Shown here: positions 62,765-64,000 of the stretch, piece after piece | Position numbering within the stretch: the stretch's first letter is position 1 | Layout: each line of letters begins with the position of its first letter | Assembly: GCF_001984575.1 (NCBI RefSeq) | Contig: NZ_LZNS01000001.1 | Coordinates: 1,993,275-2,057,274, forward strand | Direction: 5' to 3' | Source of the DNA: Streptomyces sp. MP131-18 | GTDB lineage: Bacteria; Actinomycetota; Actinomycetes; Streptomycetales; Streptomycetaceae | Length of the DNA stretch: 64,000 bases | The notes under the pieces: generated by a model | The model's database searches: none | What the model saw: the letters and a program-made list of their open reading frames with translations, nothing else | What the model was told of the DNA's origin: nothing | Program-made: the position numbers and the translations under genes

Positions 62765-63768
62765 CAGTTCACCCGCACTCTCGGGTCGATGACGCTGTAG
62801 GCGAGATCCACCAGCAGGTTGATGAAAACGTAGGTGAGGGCGATGAAGAGGATGAAGCCCATGAGCACCGGGTAGTCGCGTCCGTCGATGGCGGTCTGGA
62901 TGAACGAGCCGATGCCGCCGAACGCGAAGACCGACTCGGTGAGCACCGCCCCGGAGAGCAGGCTTCCGGTGGCCAGGCCGACGGTCGTGACGACGGGCAG
63001 CAGCGCGTTGCGCATGACGTGCCGGCCGCGGACGACGCGCTGGTTGAGGCCCTTGGACTCCGCGGTGCGCACGTAGTCCTCGCCGAGCACTTCGAGCACG
63101 CTGGCGCGGGTGATGCGGACGATGAGCGCGAGCGGGATGGAGGCGAGGGCGACGCCGGGCAGCACGAGGTGTTCGATGGCGTCCCAGGAGGCGTCCCACT
63201 CGCCGGTGAGGAGCCCGTCGAGCACGAAGAATCCGGTGACTTCCGTGGCGTCGATGCCTGTCGACTGTCTGCCGACGCTGGGGAGCCAGCCGAGGTTGAC
63301 GGCGAAGAGGGCCCGCAACAGGAAGGCGAGGAAGAACACCGGGATGCACACGCCGATCAGCGAGCCGGAGACGGCGGTCACGTCCAGCCAGCTGCCGCGC
63401 CTGCGGGCGGCGAAGTAGCCGAGCGGTATGCCGATGACGACGGCGATCAGGATGGCGGTGAGCGCGAGTTCCACGGTGGCGGGGAACCGCTGGGTGAACT
63501 CCTCCCAGACCGGCTGGCCGGTCTGCACGGACGTACCCAGATCGAGCTGGAAGAGCCGCTCCATCCAGCGGCCGTACTGGATCCACACCGGCTCGTCGAG
63601 GCCGAGGGCGGCCTCGATCTGGCGGCGGTCGGCCTCGGTGGCGCGCTCGCCGAGCAGCGCGGAGGCCGGCCCACCGGGCAACCGGTTGATCCAGAGGAAC
63701 AGAAGGATCGTCAGGCCGAACAACGTGGGTATCAGTTGCAGGAGCCTGCGAACGATGAGACGGAGCAC
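62764..63768 (-). CDS. dppB: Dipeptide/oligopeptide ABC transporter permease (DppB-like)
   Basis: 334 residues, ATG 63768. N-terminus MLRLIVRRLLQLIPTLFGLTILLFLWINRLPGGPAS is the standard DppB/OppB start; the cytoplasmic EAA-type loop is GEDYVRTAESKGLNQRVVRGRHVMRNALLPVVT. Six membrane helices. Lies downstream of the binding-protein gene, separated by 109 bp containing a strong hairpin that probably lowers expression of dppBCDF relative to the binding protein. Confidence 0.95.
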   Translation of the reverse strand: MLRLIVRRLLQLIPTLFGLTILLFLWINRLPGGPASALLGERATEADRRQIEAALGLDEPVWIQYGRWMERLFQLDLGTSVQTGQPVWEEFTQRFPATVELALTAILIAVVIGIPLGYFAARRRGSWLDVTAVSGSLIGVCIPVFFLAFLLRALFAVNLGWLPSVGRQSTGIDATEVTGFFVLDGLLTGEWDASWDAIEHLVLPGVALASIPLALIVRITRASVLEVLGEDYVRTAESKGLNQRVVRGRHVMRNALLPVVTTVGLATGSLLSGAVLTESVFAFGGIGSFIQTAIDGRDYPVLMGFILFIALTYVFINLLVDLAYSVIDPRVRVN

Positions 63769-63808
63769 CGAGAGGCTCCCCTTTCTCTGTGGGCCCGGAA
63801 TTCACACG

Positions 63809-63842
63809 TCCGCCCGGCCACGGGGTGTTGTGGCCGGGCGGA
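63809..63842. terminator. Attenuator-like hairpin between the binding protein and dppB
   Basis: TCCGCCCGGCCAC / GTGGCCGGGCGGA, 13 bp perfect with an 8-nt loop. Such structures after the first gene of ABC importer operons allow excess binding protein. Confidence 0.8.
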
Positions 63843-63877
63843 TCGTTCCAGGGCCTGCTCGCCTGAGCTGCTTGAAG

Positions 63878-64000
63878 CTACTTGAAGGAGACCTCGGCGA
63901 AGTTCTCCTGGGTGAGCGGGGACACCGTCGGCGGGTTGACGTCGTCGGAGAACGCGATGGAGGGCGGCGAGCTGGAGATCGGCACGCCGGGCAGGAAGTC
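63878..64000 (-). CDS. dppA: Peptide-binding protein of ABC transporter, C-terminal fragment
   Basis: Only the last 40 codons are in the window, ending NPPTVSPLTQENFAEVSFK-stop (TAG at 63880-63878). The VSPLTQENFAEVSF ending and the position directly upstream of dppB identify a family-5 extracellular solute-binding protein. The start and lipoprotein signal lie beyond the right edge. Confidence 0.85.
   Translation of the reverse strand, partial: DFLPGVPISSSPPSIAFSDDVNPPTVSPLTQENFAEVSFK

Overview
This is a high-GC actinobacterial chromosome segment, most likely from Streptomyces or a close relative. The evidence is strong GC bias at third codon positions, frequent GTG and TTG starts, and characteristic families: DUF397, DUF5994, MmyB-like XRE regulators, TerD, KGG-repeat stress proteins and a ScARP/Scabin-type ADP-ribosyltransferase. 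There are about 50 intact genes, several pseudogenes, one TnpB element, and no tRNA, rRNA or CRISPR array that I can see. Everything here was read by eye; no database search was run.

Layout. 1-2.5 kb: the end of a glycine-cleavage/serine-catabolism cluster (gcvT, gcvH, sdaA). 2.5-10.2 kb: a decay zone holding an IS5-type transposase remnant, an ISL3 transposase fragment fused to a DUF397 tail, a frameshifted XRE regulator, an internally deleted MmyB-type regulator and a broken SDR gene. Between these lie intact genes: a VOC protein, a CurA-like reductase, an AraC regulator, a GNAT and a zinc alcohol dehydrogenase. 10.4-14.3 kb: DUF5994, GNAT, a divergent SDR/HxlR pair and a secreted serine hydrolase. 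14.3-24.1 kb: an alpha-galactoside locus. A binding protein and two permeases (a solo TnpB element sits between the permeases) diverge from a GH36 alpha-galactosidase and a secreted clan GH-A/CBM protein, with twin LacI-type operators in between. 24.2-27.3 kb: small coupled genes, an XRE/TPR regulator and a flavoprotein.

27.4-37.3 kb: a secreted aldose 1-epimerase; an overlapping ATP-grasp ligase/CocE hydrolase pair divergent from ferritin-like, hemerythrin and KGG-repeat genes; then a PCMT-like methyltransferase, a small acidic protein and a CYP152-type P450 on one strand. 37.5-52.5 kb: a single-domain and a tandem-domain pectate lyase flank TerD proteins, an acyl-CoA synthetase, a secreted pierisin-like ADP-ribosyltransferase, glgX, an L,D-transpeptidase, an anti-sigma-type ATPase, an AraC regulator and an NmrA protein. 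52.7-64 kb: a heterodimeric ABC exporter, glgP and a dipeptide/oligopeptide ABC importer that runs off the window.

The overall picture is a saprophytic or plant-associated actinomycete scavenging plant polysaccharides (pectin, galactosides) and peptides, with glycogen turnover (glgX, glgP) and oxidative/metal stress functions. The most interesting items are the ADP-ribosyltransferase toxin, the TnpB insertion whose empty site can be reconstructed, and two gene groups without a known joint function: ATP-grasp/CocE/diiron, and methyltransferase/small protein/P450.
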